Of a DNA stretch of 64,000 bases, positions 25,789 through 34,782 are shown in pieces. Origin of the DNA: Pseudomonas sp. GM41(2012) (lineage in GTDB: Bacteria; Pseudomonadota; Gammaproteobacteria; Pseudomonadales; Pseudomonadaceae); the NCBI RefSeq assembly GCF_000282315.2, contig NZ_AKJN02000012.1:216338-280337 (forward strand), read 5' to 3'. A program made the translations under genes and the position numbers. How positions within the stretch are numbered: position 1 is the first letter of the stretch; each line of letters opens with the position of its first letter. The notes beneath the pieces are model-generated. The model saw only the letters and a program-made list of their open reading frames with translations. It made no database searches and was not told the DNA's origin.

Positions 25789-27039
25789 TCAATCCCAGCT
25801 CAACGCCCCACCAGTCTGATACTCAATAACCCGAGTCTCAAAGAAGTTCTTCTCTTTCTTCAAGTCCATAATCTCGCTCATCCAAGGGAACGGGTTAGTC
25901 GTCCCTGGATACTCTTCCTTCAAACCAATCTGCGACAACCGACGGTTAGCAATAAACTTCAGGTAGTCCTCCATCATCGCCGCGTTCATGCCCAACACGC
26001 CGCGAGGCATGGTGTCACGCGCGTATTCGATTTCCAGCTGAGTGCCTTGCAGAATCATCTGCGAAGCTTCTTCCTTCATTTCAGCGTCCCACAAGTGTGG
26101 GTTTTCGATTTTGATCTGGTTGATCACGTCGATGCCGAAGTTCAGGTGCATGGATTCGTCGCGCAGGATGTATTGGAACTGCTCGGCGACGCCGGTCATT
26201 TTGTTGCGACGGCCCATGGAGAGGATTTGGGTGAAGCCGCAGTAGAAGAAGATGCCTTCCAGAACGCAGTAGTAGGCGATCAGGTTGCGCAGCAGCTCTT
26301 TGTCGGTTTCGACGGTGCCGGTTTCGAACTTCGGATCGGAGATCGAGCGGGTGTATTTGAGGCCCCAGGTGGCTTTTTTCGCGACCGATGGGATCTCGTG
26401 GTACATGTTGAAGATCTCGCCTTCATCCATGGCCAACGATTCGATGCAGTACTGGTAGGCGTGGGTGTGGATCGCCTCTTCGAAGGCCTGGCGTAGGATG
26501 TACTGGCGGCATTCCGGGTTGGTGATCAGGCGGTACACGGCCAGCACCAGGTTGTTGGCAACCAGGGAGTCGGCGGTGGAGAAGAAGCCGAGGTTGCGCA
26601 TGACGATGCGGCGCTCGTCGTCGGTCAGGCCTTCCGGGTCTTTCCAGAGGGCGATGTCGGCGGTCATGTTGACTTCTTGCGGCATCCAGTGGTTTGCGCA
26701 GCCGTCCAGGTACTTCTGCCAGGCCCAGTCGTACTTGAAGGGTACGAGTTGGTTAAGGTCGGCGCGGCAGTTGATCATGCGCTTTTCGTCGACGGCCACA
26801 CGGGCGGAGGCGCCTTCGAGTTCGGCGAGGCCTTCGGCGATGTCGAGGTTGTCCAGGGCAGCTTTTGCACGGGCGATTGCGGCGGAGTCGGACGCGGTTA
26901 CAGCGCGGGCTTCTTGAGCCGCGACGCCACCAGCGGTGTCGAGGCGGTCCATGTTGGCTTCAGTTGCGTGCCCGGCGTTGGCGCCTTTTACAACGGTTTC
27001 GCCGCTGTCTTCTTTGTCGAATTCGTCCCAGCTCAGCAT
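25789..27039 (-). CDS. nrdB: Class Ia ribonucleotide reductase beta subunit
   Basis: The 416-residue protein houses the diiron-tyrosyl radical cofactor that starts ribonucleotide reduction in the NrdA subunit. Metal-ligand and radical-site segments are visible: FEEAIHTHAYQYCIESLAMDEGEIF, ILRDESMHLNFGIDVINQI, and the C-terminal tail that docks on NrdA (VIEYQTGGALSWD). The ATG at 27039 has CAGGAGA; longer upstream frames lack one. nrdA is not in the window, although 12 kb upstream and downstream are visible. Residues about 15-75 form an Ala-rich extension before the conserved core. Confidence 0.94.
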   Translation of the reverse strand: MLSWDEFDKEDSGETVVKGANAGHATEANMDRLDTAGGVAAQEARAVTASDSAAIARAKAALDNLDIAEGLAELEGASARVAVDEKRMINCRADLNQLVPFKYDWAWQKYLDGCANHWMPQEVNMTADIALWKDPEGLTDDERRIVMRNLGFFSTADSLVANNLVLAVYRLITNPECRQYILRQAFEEAIHTHAYQYCIESLAMDEGEIFNMYHEIPSVAKKATWGLKYTRSISDPKFETGTVETDKELLRNLIAYYCVLEGIFFYCGFTQILSMGRRNKMTGVAEQFQYILRDESMHLNFGIDVINQIKIENPHLWDAEMKEEASQMILQGTQLEIEYARDTMPRGVLGMNAAMMEDYLKFIANRRLSQIGLKEEYPGTTNPFPWMSEIMDLKKEKNFFETRVIEYQTGGALSWD

Positions 27040-27518
27040 GACGTGTCGTCTCCTGCGTGAGGGCCAGATGCCCGTGTGAAAACTGATAGGTTGGTTTTTC
27101 ACACGGCCGTACTGGCCGCGTTGGATAGCGTTCTTTGCAGCGGTACACGCAGGCAAATAAACATAAATTTGTACGGGGTTCCGAGAGCCTCTGACGGGCG
27201 CAGAAATCGGTGAAGACTTCAGCGTGGGCTTCAGACTGGCTGTTATCCCTGTAAGGGAATATTGCAGGCCCGTTTAAGGCGGCATTATAGGGAAATTTTT
27301 GCTGCCGTGGTGGGGCGAATCCGCGCATGCAGCGGTCGAGAAGGAGGGTTTTTCGGTCGGAGCGAGGGTTTATAGGGCTTTGGCTGGATGTCGGGAGTGA
27401 AGATTTTTTTTCATAAATTTCGGCTAGCCATTTTTTTGTTCAAAAAACAGCCAAAAAACTGCGTTTTTCACTACATGTTGTGTTTTGAGTCACTTTTCGA
27501 TGCCCCCAGACACAACTA
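27040..27518. other. nrdB leader, gene-free and AT-rich
   Basis: About 480 bases upstream of nrdB carry no gene I can support. The segment near 27400-27480 is strikingly AT-rich with T and A runs. I looked for NrdR boxes (ACACWATATATWGTGT-type) and found no convincing pair. Confidence 0.5.
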
Positions 27519-27538
27519 AGCCCGACCGAAGTCGGGCT
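27519..27538 (-). terminator. Candidate terminator of the repeat-protein gene
   Basis: AGCCCGAC-CGAA-GTCGGGCT is a perfect hairpin just beyond the stop of the repeat protein on the minus strand. The following T run is weak. Confidence 0.6.
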
Positions 27539-27557
27539 GTGAAGTCGCACTCAATGA

Positions 27558-27872
27558 TCAGCTGAGGCGGGCTGCACCCACGTGGTCGGAACCATCAGCT
27601 GCGACCTTGGCTGCACCGGTGTGATCGAAGCCGTCAGCAGCGACTTTGGCGGCGCCAGTGTGATCAAAACCGTCGGCAGCGAGTTTGGCAGCGCCCGTGT
27701 GATCGGAGCCATCGGAGGCGAAAGACGCCGAGCCGGTATGGTCGTAACCATCAGAAGCGACAGCCGCTTGTGTGTTGTAAGCAGCCGAGCCAGTGCGGTC
27801 GTAGCCGTCAGCGGCGAAGGTGTTAGCGGCCAGGACGGAAAGGGTCAGGGCGAGGATCAATTTGGTTTTCAT
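27558..27872 (-). CDS. Small exported protein made of 13-residue tandem repeats
   Basis: The 104-residue product has a signal peptide (MKTKLILALTLSVLAANTFA) followed almost entirely by repeats of the form AADGFDHTGAAKV. About six units are visible, the first two divergent (ADGYDRTGSAAYN, ASDGYDHTGSASF) and the central two identical. Each unit has conserved Asp-Gly, Asp-His and Thr-Gly. The conserved Asp and His could bind a metal, but that is speculative. No enzyme domain is present. Similar short proteins are common in Pseudomonas without an assigned role. The ATG at 27872 gives a clean signal peptide. Confidence 0.75.
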   Translation of the reverse strand: MKTKLILALTLSVLAANTFAADGYDRTGSAAYNTQAAVASDGYDHTGSASFASDGSDHTGAAKLAADGFDHTGAAKVAADGFDHTGAAKVAADGSDHVGAARLS

Positions 27873-28060
27873 GGTAGTGGCTCCAGGTTCGTTGGCGTTT
27901 TGTGCCTTGGGTATGGAATTCATGCTACGCCAGTTAATTTGATTAAAAAGCGCAAATAAACGCTTAAATCAATCGTATAAATCGATATATAAGGTTCGGC
28001 GCTTCATCTGCCTTAATAGCGGGCGGGTGGGTCGAACCTTGGGAAGGTGAGAGCGGGTGA

Positions 28061-28324
28061 TTAGCCGTTAGAGCAGCCGTTACCCATGACGCTGTAGCGC
28101 AGAATGTGGCGTTGGCCTTTGGAGTCGTCGTATTCCATTTTCGCCGGAACAACTTCGCAGACGTTCGGGATTTCGCTCATGGAGATAACTTTGGCGATGT
28201 CCAGGTGAGTGGAGTAAGTGTATTCCTCAACGGCGGGTTGCTGCTGTGCGACATCAGTCGGGACCTCGTCTGCCATGGCGGTTGCGCACAGGCTGCTGAG
28301 GGCCAGAACTAATAAAGCTTTCAT
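28061..28324 (-). CDS. DUF2790 small exported protein
   Basis: The 87-residue protein starts MKALLVLALSSLCATAMADEV, a signal peptide, and continues with the DUF2790 pattern EYTYSTHLDIAKVISMSEIPNVCEVVPAKMEYDDSKG and a C-terminal NGCSNG. Two cysteines may form a disulfide. DUF2790 proteins are short, periplasmic and nearly confined to Pseudomonas; their role is unknown. Confidence 0.85.
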   Translation of the reverse strand: MKALLVLALSSLCATAMADEVPTDVAQQQPAVEEYTYSTHLDIAKVISMSEIPNVCEVVPAKMEYDDSKGQRHILRYSVMGNGCSNG

Positions 28325-28738
28325 TTCAGGTTTACCTTTTAGAGGTCGAGTGGGGTCACGCAACCTTTTTGGGGTTGCGTGTAGAACTTAAGTACTAGGT
28401 TTTTGATTAACTGCCTTCGTGGGGGCTGCAACTTGGTTAATCACGTTGCCTTGTTGGCGAGGCTGATTTTAGGCGTGGGGTTTACATTCATATAGGCGTG
28501 CTTTTGATAAACACTATTGGCAGATCCTGTAACAATCTTCGAAAAGCGACCTTTGGCTCACAGATGAAGCCAATGTCATAAATGCCCAAAGCCCCTGAAA
28601 TCACCGCTCTTGAGCGCGTCGGCGAGGTATAGCCACATTTTGTAGGGGCTTGTTACTACCATCGTCGAATGGTTCTATAGGCCCGGCCCGGCTACAACTG
28701 GGTCATACAAAAACAACTATTCCACCGAGGTAACAAAG
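28325..28738. other. Gene-free stretch, acsA leader
   Basis: About 410 bases between the divergent DUF2790 and acsA genes should hold the acsA promoter. I see no convincing sigma-54 site or terminator. Confidence 0.5.
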
Positions 28739-30694
28739 ATGAGTGCGGCTTCTCTGTATCCCGTTCGTCCCGAGGTTTTGGCCAACACGCTGACCGACGA
28801 GGCGACCTACAAGGCCATGTACCAGCAGTCCGTCGTCAACCCGGACGGCTTCTGGCGCGAGCAAGCCAAGCGCCTCGACTGGATCAAGCCTTTCACCACG
28901 GTGAAACAGACTTCCTTCGACGATCACCATGTCGACATCAAATGGTTCGCCGACGGCACCCTGAACGTTTCCTACAACTGCCTCGACCGTCATCTGGCCG
29001 AGCGCGGCGATCAAGTCGCGATCATTTGGGAAGGGGATGACCCTGCCGAAAGCCGCAACATCACCTACCGCGAGCTGCACGAACAAGTCTGCAAGTTCGC
29101 CAACGCCCTGCGTGGCCAGGATGTGCACCGCGGCGACGTGGTGACTATCTATATGCCGATGATCCCCGAAGCCGTGGTCGCCATGTTGGCCTGTACCCGG
29201 ATCGGCGCGATTCACTCGGTGGTGTTCGGTGGTTTCTCGCCGGAAGCCCTGGCGGGTCGGATCATCGACTGCAAATCCAAAGTGGTGATCACCGCCGACG
29301 AAGGCATTCGTGCCGGCAAGAAGATCCCGCTCAAGACCAACGTCGACGACGCGCTGACCAACCCGGAAACCAGCAGCATCCAGAAAGTCATCGTGTGCCA
29401 GCGCACCGGTGGCAACATCAAGTGGAACCAGCATCGCGACATCTGGTACGAAGACCTGATGAAAGTGGCGGGCAGTGTCTGCGCACCGAAAGAGATGGGC
29501 GCGGAAGAAGCGCTGTTCATCCTGTATACCTCCGGCTCCACTGGCAAGCCGAAGGGCGTGCAGCACACCACCGCCGGCTACCTGTTGTACGCGGCGATGA
29601 CTCACGAGCGCGTGTTCGACTACCGTCCGGGCGAAGTCTACTGGTGCACCGCCGACGTCGGTTGGGTCACCGGCCACAGTTACATCGTCTACGGCCCGCT
29701 GGCCAATGGCGCGACCACGCTGCTGTTCGAAGGTGTGCCGAACTATCCGGACATCACCCGGGTGGCGAAAATCGTCGACAAACACAAGGTCAATATCCTC
29801 TACACCGCGCCGACGGCGATCCGCGCGATGATGGCGTCGGGCAAGGCCGCCGTGGAAGGTGCCGATGGCAGCAGCCTGCGCCTGCTCGGTTCGGTCGGTG
29901 AGCCGATCAACCCGGAAGCGTGGGACTGGTACTACAAGAACGTCGGCCAGTCCCGTTGCCCGATCGTCGACACCTGGTGGCAGACCGAAACGGGCGGCAA
30001 CATGATGAGCCCGCTGCCGGGTGCGCACGCGCTCAAGCCGGGTTCGGCGGCACGTCCGTTCTTCGGTGTGGTGCCGGCGTTGGTGGACAACCTGGGCAAC
30101 ATCATCGAAGGCGTGGCCGAGGGCAACCTGGTGATTCTCGATTCGTGGCCAGGCCAGGCGCGCACGCTGTACGGCGACCATGACCGCTTCGTCGATACCT
30201 ACTTCAAGACGTTCCGCGGCATGTACTTCACCGGTGACGGCGCGCGTCGTGATGAAGACGGTTATTACTGGATCACCGGTCGCGTGGATGACGTGCTCAA
30301 CGTCTCCGGTCACCGCATGGGCACCGCCGAGATCGAAAGCGCGATGGTCGCCCACCCGAAAGTCGCCGAAGCAGCGGTGGTCGGTGTGCCGCACGACATC
30401 AAGGGACAGGGCATCTATGTCTACGTCACGTTGATCGGTGGCGAAGAGCCGAGCGAGCAGCTGCGCCTGGAGCTGAAAAACTGGGTGCGCAAGGAGATCG
30501 GTCCGATTGCTTCGCCGGATGTCATCCAGTGGGCGCCGGGCCTGCCGAAGACCCGTTCGGGCAAGATCATGCGCCGGATTCTGCGCAAGATTGCCACGGC
30601 CGAATACGATGGGTTGGGGGATATCTCCACCCTGGCGGATCCGGGTGTGGTGCAGCATTTGATTGATACGCACAAGACCATGAACGTCGCGTAA
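28739..30694 (+). CDS. acsA: Acetyl-CoA synthetase
   Basis: This 651-residue AMP-forming enzyme activates acetate to acetyl-CoA via acetyl-AMP. The family features are all present: the P-loop-like YTSGSTGKPKGVQHTT, the acetate pocket WWQTETGG, and the adenylate-binding YFTGDGARRDEDGYYWITGRVDD. The C-terminal catalytic lysine lies in PKTRSGKIMRRILRKIA. The length is typical. The ATG at 28739 follows ACCGAGGTAAC. Gene order places it directly before the aot operon, as in P. aeruginosa. Confidence 0.97.
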   Translation: MSAASLYPVRPEVLANTLTDEATYKAMYQQSVVNPDGFWREQAKRLDWIKPFTTVKQTSFDDHHVDIKWFADGTLNVSYNCLDRHLAERGDQVAIIWEGDDPAESRNITYRELHEQVCKFANALRGQDVHRGDVVTIYMPMIPEAVVAMLACTRIGAIHSVVFGGFSPEALAGRIIDCKSKVVITADEGIRAGKKIPLKTNVDDALTNPETSSIQKVIVCQRTGGNIKWNQHRDIWYEDLMKVAGSVCAPKEMGAEEALFILYTSGSTGKPKGVQHTTAGYLLYAAMTHERVFDYRPGEVYWCTADVGWVTGHSYIVYGPLANGATTLLFEGVPNYPDITRVAKIVDKHKVNILYTAPTAIRAMMASGKAAVEGADGSSLRLLGSVGEPINPEAWDWYYKNVGQSRCPIVDTWWQTETGGNMMSPLPGAHALKPGSAARPFFGVVPALVDNLGNIIEGVAEGNLVILDSWPGQARTLYGDHDRFVDTYFKTFRGMYFTGDGARRDEDGYYWITGRVDDVLNVSGHRMGTAEIESAMVAHPKVAEAAVVGVPHDIKGQGIYVYVTLIGGEEPSEQLRLELKNWVRKEIGPIASPDVIQWAPGLPKTRSGKIMRRILRKIATAEYDGLGDISTLADPGVVQHLIDTHKTMNVA

Positions 30695-30717
30695 GCCGCC
30701 GTTCCTGAGTCATCGAA

Positions 30718-30751
30718 GCCCCGCCCGGCATTGCGCCTGGCGGGGCTTTTT
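30718..30751 (+). terminator. Rho-independent terminator of acsA
   Basis: GCCCCGCC and GGCGGGGC form a stem around a 14-base loop, followed by TTTTTA. It begins 23 bases after the acsA stop. Confidence 0.88.
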
Positions 30752-30786
30752 ACTGTCTGGGGTTTTTGTATTGGCCGTGCGGGCCT

Positions 30787-30882
30787 CATCGCGAGCAGGC
30801 TCGCTCCCACAGTTGATCTCCAGTGAGCATAAGATCTGCGTCTGGCGCAGATCCCCTGTGGGAGTGAGCCTGCTCGCGATGG
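30787..30882. repeat. REP-type inverted repeat, family B
   Basis: CATCGCGAGCAGGCTCGCTCC and GGAGTGAGCCTGCTCGCGATG face each other about 50 bases apart, in the 640-base gap between acsA and aotJ. Confidence 0.85.
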
Positions 30883-31211
30883 CGATCTGTCAGACACCAC
30901 ATCAACAACGGCCAATAATTATCGGTTTTACCTGTAGGTGGATTCCCACTGTTACCCGCCACCGTTCAAGTAACTGAATGTGTAACCGCTCGCTCCCATG
31001 CGGGGCATTGGGAAACGCAAAGCCCCGTCATCGGGCTGCTCCAACCCCAATAGAAAATAAGACACAACGCTGCGCTTGCCGGATTAGAAGGGTTTGCCAA
31101 TAATAGGCCCGCAATTTGCAGCATAGATCGGTTCACTGTCTTTTGCTCTTGCATGAATTTGCAAGGCTGTCAACGCGCCCAAGCGGCTTTCTCGGTGCTT
31201 CTGTAATTAGT

Positions 31212-31232
31212 TGTCGCATTGAAGAAATATCG
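31212..31232 (+). promoter_or_regulatory. Candidate ArgR half-site upstream of aotJ
   Basis: TGTCGC-N8-AA at 31212-31227 matches the half-site published for Pseudomonas ArgR (TGTCGCN8AAN5). A degenerate half-site (TCTCGG) starts exactly 21 bases upstream. The position, about 180 bases before aotJ, suits an activator. The gene-free stretch 30883-31395 otherwise holds the leader and promoter. Confidence 0.6.
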
Positions 31233-31395
31233 GCTTCGGGCCTGTCGTTAGAATGCCGATCACTCGCTCGTTGTTGCTCGCGTTGAAAAAAGCGCGCGAT
31301 TCGTACGACGCAGCACCGCATTGCGGTTCCACTCATTCGCATATTGGGCTATCGCTCACTCTGCCGTTTTAGCCCTTTACCGATGGAGTCCCAAG

Positions 31396-32169
31396 ATGAA
31401 GAAACTCGTGCTGCTTGGCGCCCTGGCACTGTCCGTGCTGTCCCTGCCGACTTTCGCCGATGAAAAGCCTCTGAAAATTGGTATCGAAGCGGCTTACCCT
31501 CCGTTCGCTTCCAAAGCGCCGGACGGCAGCATCGTTGGTTTCGACTACGACATCGGCAACGCGCTGTGCGAAGAGATGAAGGTCAAGTGTGTTTGGGTCG
31601 AGCAAGAGTTCGACGGTCTGATCCCGGCACTCAAAGTGCGCAAGATCGACGCGATCCTGTCGTCCATGTCGATCACTGAAGACCGCAAGAAGTCCGTGGA
31701 CTTCACCAACAAGTACTACAACACCCCGGCGCGCCTGGTCATGAAGGCCGGCACTCCAGTCAGCGACAGCCTGGCTGAGCTCAAGGGCAAGAACATCGGC
31801 GTGCAACGTGGTTCGATCCACGAGCGTTTCGCCCGCGAAGTGCTGGCTCCGCTGGGTGCCGAGATCAAGCCTTACGGCTCGCAAAACGAAATCTACCTCG
31901 ACGTGGCTGCTGGCCGCCTCGACGGCACCGTGGCAGACGCTACGCTGCTGGATGACGGTTTCCTGAAAACCGACGCTGGCAAAGGTTTCGCCTTCGTAGG
32001 CCCTGCGTTCACCGACGTCAAATACTTCGGCGACGGCGTAGGTATCGCCGTTCGCAAGGGTGACGCGCTGAAAGACAAGATCAACACCGCGATCACCGCC
32101 ATTCGTGAGAACGGCAAGTACAAGCAAATCCAGGACAAATACTTCGCCTTCGATATCTACGGCAAGTAA
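31396..32169 (+). CDS. aotJ: Arginine/ornithine-binding periplasmic protein
   Basis: The 257-residue protein has a signal peptide (MKKLVLLGALALSVLSLPTFA) and a type II periplasmic binding fold typical of polar amino acids (LKIGIEAAYPPFASKAPDGSIVGFDYDIGNAL, then LDGTVADATLLDDGFLK). Position before two permeases, AotO, an ATPase and ArgR identifies it as AotJ, which delivers arginine and ornithine. The ATG at 31396 has GGAG upstream. Confidence 0.95.
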   Translation: MKKLVLLGALALSVLSLPTFADEKPLKIGIEAAYPPFASKAPDGSIVGFDYDIGNALCEEMKVKCVWVEQEFDGLIPALKVRKIDAILSSMSITEDRKKSVDFTNKYYNTPARLVMKAGTPVSDSLAELKGKNIGVQRGSIHERFAREVLAPLGAEIKPYGSQNEIYLDVAAGRLDGTVADATLLDDGFLKTDAGKGFAFVGPAFTDVKYFGDGVGIAVRKGDALKDKINTAITAIRENGKYKQIQDKYFAFDIYGK

Positions 32170-32260
32170 TACGTCCCGGCGACAAGTCCGAAATGGCGCA
32201 AGCAACAGGATCTCTGAGGTTTGCGCCATTTTTTCATCCCCCTTTTCGAGGACCTGAATC

Positions 32261-32950
32261 ATGTTGAAAGGCTACGGGGCTGTCATCCTCGATGGCGCAT
32301 GGCTGACGCTTCAGCTCGCCTTGTCGTCCATGGTCTTGGCCATTGTTCTGGGTCTGATCGGCGTTGCGCTGCGTCTGTCCCCGATTCGCTGGCTGGCCTG
32401 GCTGGGCGACCTGTATTCCACGGTGATCCGCGGGATTCCCGACCTGGTACTGATCCTGCTGATTTTCTACGGTGGTCAGGACCTGCTCAACCGTGTCGCG
32501 CCGATGCTCGGCTTTGACGACTACATCGACCTGAACCCGTTGGCCGCCGGTATCGGCACCCTGGGCTTCATCTTCGGTGCGTACCTGTCGGAAACCTTCC
32601 GTGGTGCCTTCATGGCGATCCCGAAAGGTCAGGCAGAAGCCGGCATGGCGTACGGCATGAGCAGTTTTCAGGTGTTCTTCCGGGTGTTGGTGCCACAGAT
32701 GATTCGCCTGGCGATTCCGGGTTTTACCAACAACTGGCTGGTACTGACCAAGGCCACCGCGCTGATTTCGGTGGTGGGGCTGCAAGACATGATGTTCAAG
32801 GCCAAGCAGGCGGCAGATGCCACCCGCGAGCCTTTCACCTTCTTCCTCGCAGTGGCGGCAATGTACCTGGTGATCACCAGCGTCTCGTTGCTCGCATTGC
32901 GTCACCTTGAGAAGCGCTACTCGGTAGGCGTAAGGGCGGCTGATCTATGA
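32261..32950 (+). CDS. aotQ: Arginine/ornithine ABC transporter permease
   Basis: The 229-residue inner-membrane protein has the HisMQ-type permease fold with the EAA motif ESFRGAF... (LSETFRGAFMAIPKGQAEAGMAYGMS). It pairs with AotM to form the membrane channel. GAGGA precedes the ATG. Its stop overlaps the aotM start by four bases (ATGA), so the two are translationally coupled. Confidence 0.95.
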   Translation: MLKGYGAVILDGAWLTLQLALSSMVLAIVLGLIGVALRLSPIRWLAWLGDLYSTVIRGIPDLVLILLIFYGGQDLLNRVAPMLGFDDYIDLNPLAAGIGTLGFIFGAYLSETFRGAFMAIPKGQAEAGMAYGMSSFQVFFRVLVPQMIRLAIPGFTNNWLVLTKATALISVVGLQDMMFKAKQAADATREPFTFFLAVAAMYLVITSVSLLALRHLEKRYSVGVRAADL

Positions 32951-33645
32951 TCTTCGACTACAACGTCATTTGGGAGGCCCTGCCGCTGTACTTCGGCGGC
33001 CTGGTGACCACCCTCAAATTGCTCGCGCTGTCGCTATTTTTCGGCCTGCTGTGCGCGTTGCCGCTGGGCTTGATGCGCGTCTCGAAAAATGCGGCCGTCA
33101 ACATGAGCGCCTGGCTCTACACCTACGTGATCCGCGGCACGCCGATGCTGGTGCAGCTGTTTTTGATCTACTACGGTCTGGCGCAGTTCGAAGCGGTTCG
33201 TGAAAGCTTCCTCTGGCCGTGGCTGTCCAGCGCGACGTTCTGTGCGTGCCTGGCCTTCGCGATCAACACCAGCGCCTACACCGCTGAAATCATCGCCGGC
33301 AGCCTGCGTGCCACGCCGAACGGTGAGATCGAAGCCGCCAAGGCGATGGGCATGTCGCGCTACAAGATGTACAAGCGCATCTTGCTGCCGTCGGCCCTGC
33401 GCCGGGCGCTGCCGCAGTACAGCAACGAAGTGATCATGATGCTGCAGACCACCAGTCTAGCGTCCATCGTGACCCTGATCGACATCACCGGTGCTGCGCG
33501 CACGGTCAACGCTCAGTTCTACCTGCCGTTCGAAGCCTACATCACCGCCGGCGTGTTCTACCTGTGCCTGACGTTCATTCTGGTGCGGATGTTCAAACTG
33601 GCCGAGCGCCGCTGGCTGGGCTATCTGGCCCCGCGGAAGCACTGA
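32947..33645 (+). CDS. aotM: Arginine/ornithine ABC transporter permease
   Basis: The 232-residue permease is the second HisMQ-type subunit, with the EAA loop AEIIAGSLRATPNGEIEAAKAMGMS and about five transmembrane segments. It starts inside the end of aotQ and ends one base before aotO, so the operon is tightly packed. Confidence 0.95.
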   Translation: MIFDYNVIWEALPLYFGGLVTTLKLLALSLFFGLLCALPLGLMRVSKNAAVNMSAWLYTYVIRGTPMLVQLFLIYYGLAQFEAVRESFLWPWLSSATFCACLAFAINTSAYTAEIIAGSLRATPNGEIEAAKAMGMSRYKMYKRILLPSALRRALPQYSNEVIMMLQTTSLASIVTLIDITGAARTVNAQFYLPFEAYITAGVFYLCLTFILVRMFKLAERRWLGYLAPRKH

Positions 33646-33646
33646 T

Positions 33647-34759
33647 ATGGAACGCATCGATCATTCATTGCCGTGGAGCCACTTGGGCAGCGAACGCCAG
33701 ATTTCGGTGTTCCGCTTCGGGAGTGGCGAGCGCAAGGCCTACATCCAGGCCAGCCTGCACGCCGATGAATTGCCGGGGATGCGCACGGCCTGGGAGCTGA
33801 AAAAGCGCCTGACCGAACTCGAAGCCCAAGGCTTGCTCAACGGTGTGATCGAACTGGTGCCGGTGGCCAATCCACTGGGCCTCGGTCAACTGCTGCAAGG
33901 CAATCATCAAGGGCGTTTTGAGGCGGGCAGTGGCAAGAACTTCAACCGGGATTTCGTCGAGCTGAGCGCGCCAGTGGCCGCCGAGCTGAAAGGGCACCTG
34001 GGTGATGATCCGCACGCCAATATTCAGCTGATCCGTCAGACCATGAGTGACGTGCTCGCAGCATTGCCGCCGGCCGCCAGTCAGTTGCAAGGCATGCAGC
34101 GCATTTTGCTGAGCCATGCCTGCACCGCTGACGTGGTGCTGGATCTGCATTGCGATGCCGAAGCGGCGCTGCACATGTACGCCTTGCCGCAACACTGGCC
34201 GCAATGGCGTTCGCTCGCCGCGCACCTCGACGTCAAGGTGGGCCTGCTGGCGGAAGATTCCGGTGGCAGCTCCTTCGACGAAGCCTGTTCGCTGCCGTGG
34301 TTGCGTCTGTCGCGTCTGTTTCCTGATGCGCAGATTCCACTGGCCTGCCTGGCGACTACCATTGAACTGGGTGGTCAGGCCGATACCGGTCGTCCAGAGG
34401 CGATGGCTTACGCTGAAGGCATTCTGGCGTTCCTCGCCGAGCAAGGCTTGATCAGCGGCGAATGGCCAAAACCTGCGCAAGACGCTTGCGAAGGCATGCC
34501 GTTCGAAGGCACCGAATTACTGTTTGCGCCACACCCTGGCGTGATCAGTTTCTTGCGTAAACCCGGTGAATGGATTGAAGCCGGCGATGAGATTTTCGAA
34601 GTGATCGATCCGTTATCGGATCGGGTCAGCACGGTGTGTGCTGGTACGTCCGGGGTGCTGTTTGCCATTGAACGGCTGCGTTATGCCCAACCCGGTTTCT
34701 GGCTGGCCAAGGTGGCGGGGCGCGAAGCGCTGCGTCACGGGCGCTTGCTCAACGACTGA
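33647..34759 (+). CDS. aotO: Succinylglutamate desuccinylase/aspartoacylase-family protein in the aot operon
   Basis: The 370-residue protein belongs to the zinc carboxypeptidase-like AstE/aspartoacylase family. Its zinc ligands are visible in SLHADELPGM (His and Glu) and LDLHCDAEA (His). It is related to AruE but lies inside the transporter operon, as in P. aeruginosa. There AotO is reported not to be needed for uptake, so its substrate is unsettled. It may trim an N-acylated amino acid; this is inference. Confidence 0.92.
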   Translation: MERIDHSLPWSHLGSERQISVFRFGSGERKAYIQASLHADELPGMRTAWELKKRLTELEAQGLLNGVIELVPVANPLGLGQLLQGNHQGRFEAGSGKNFNRDFVELSAPVAAELKGHLGDDPHANIQLIRQTMSDVLAALPPAASQLQGMQRILLSHACTADVVLDLHCDAEAALHMYALPQHWPQWRSLAAHLDVKVGLLAEDSGGSSFDEACSLPWLRLSRLFPDAQIPLACLATTIELGGQADTGRPEAMAYAEGILAFLAEQGLISGEWPKPAQDACEGMPFEGTELLFAPHPGVISFLRKPGEWIEAGDEIFEVIDPLSDRVSTVCAGTSGVLFAIERLRYAQPGFWLAKVAGREALRHGRLLND

Positions 34760-34782
34760 CTGTTTTTGTGAGAACCGACCGC

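Noticed and set aside
27040..27480. NrdR boxes upstream of nrdB
   Set aside because: Inspection found no good match to the paired palindrome.
27600..27830. Short tandem repeats resembling a CRISPR array
   Set aside because: They are in-frame 39-base coding repeats within a secreted protein, without unique spacers.
28703..30673. A 656-residue open frame antisense to acsA
   Set aside because: It is a shadow of high-GC coding sequence; no ribosome site and no recognisable domain.
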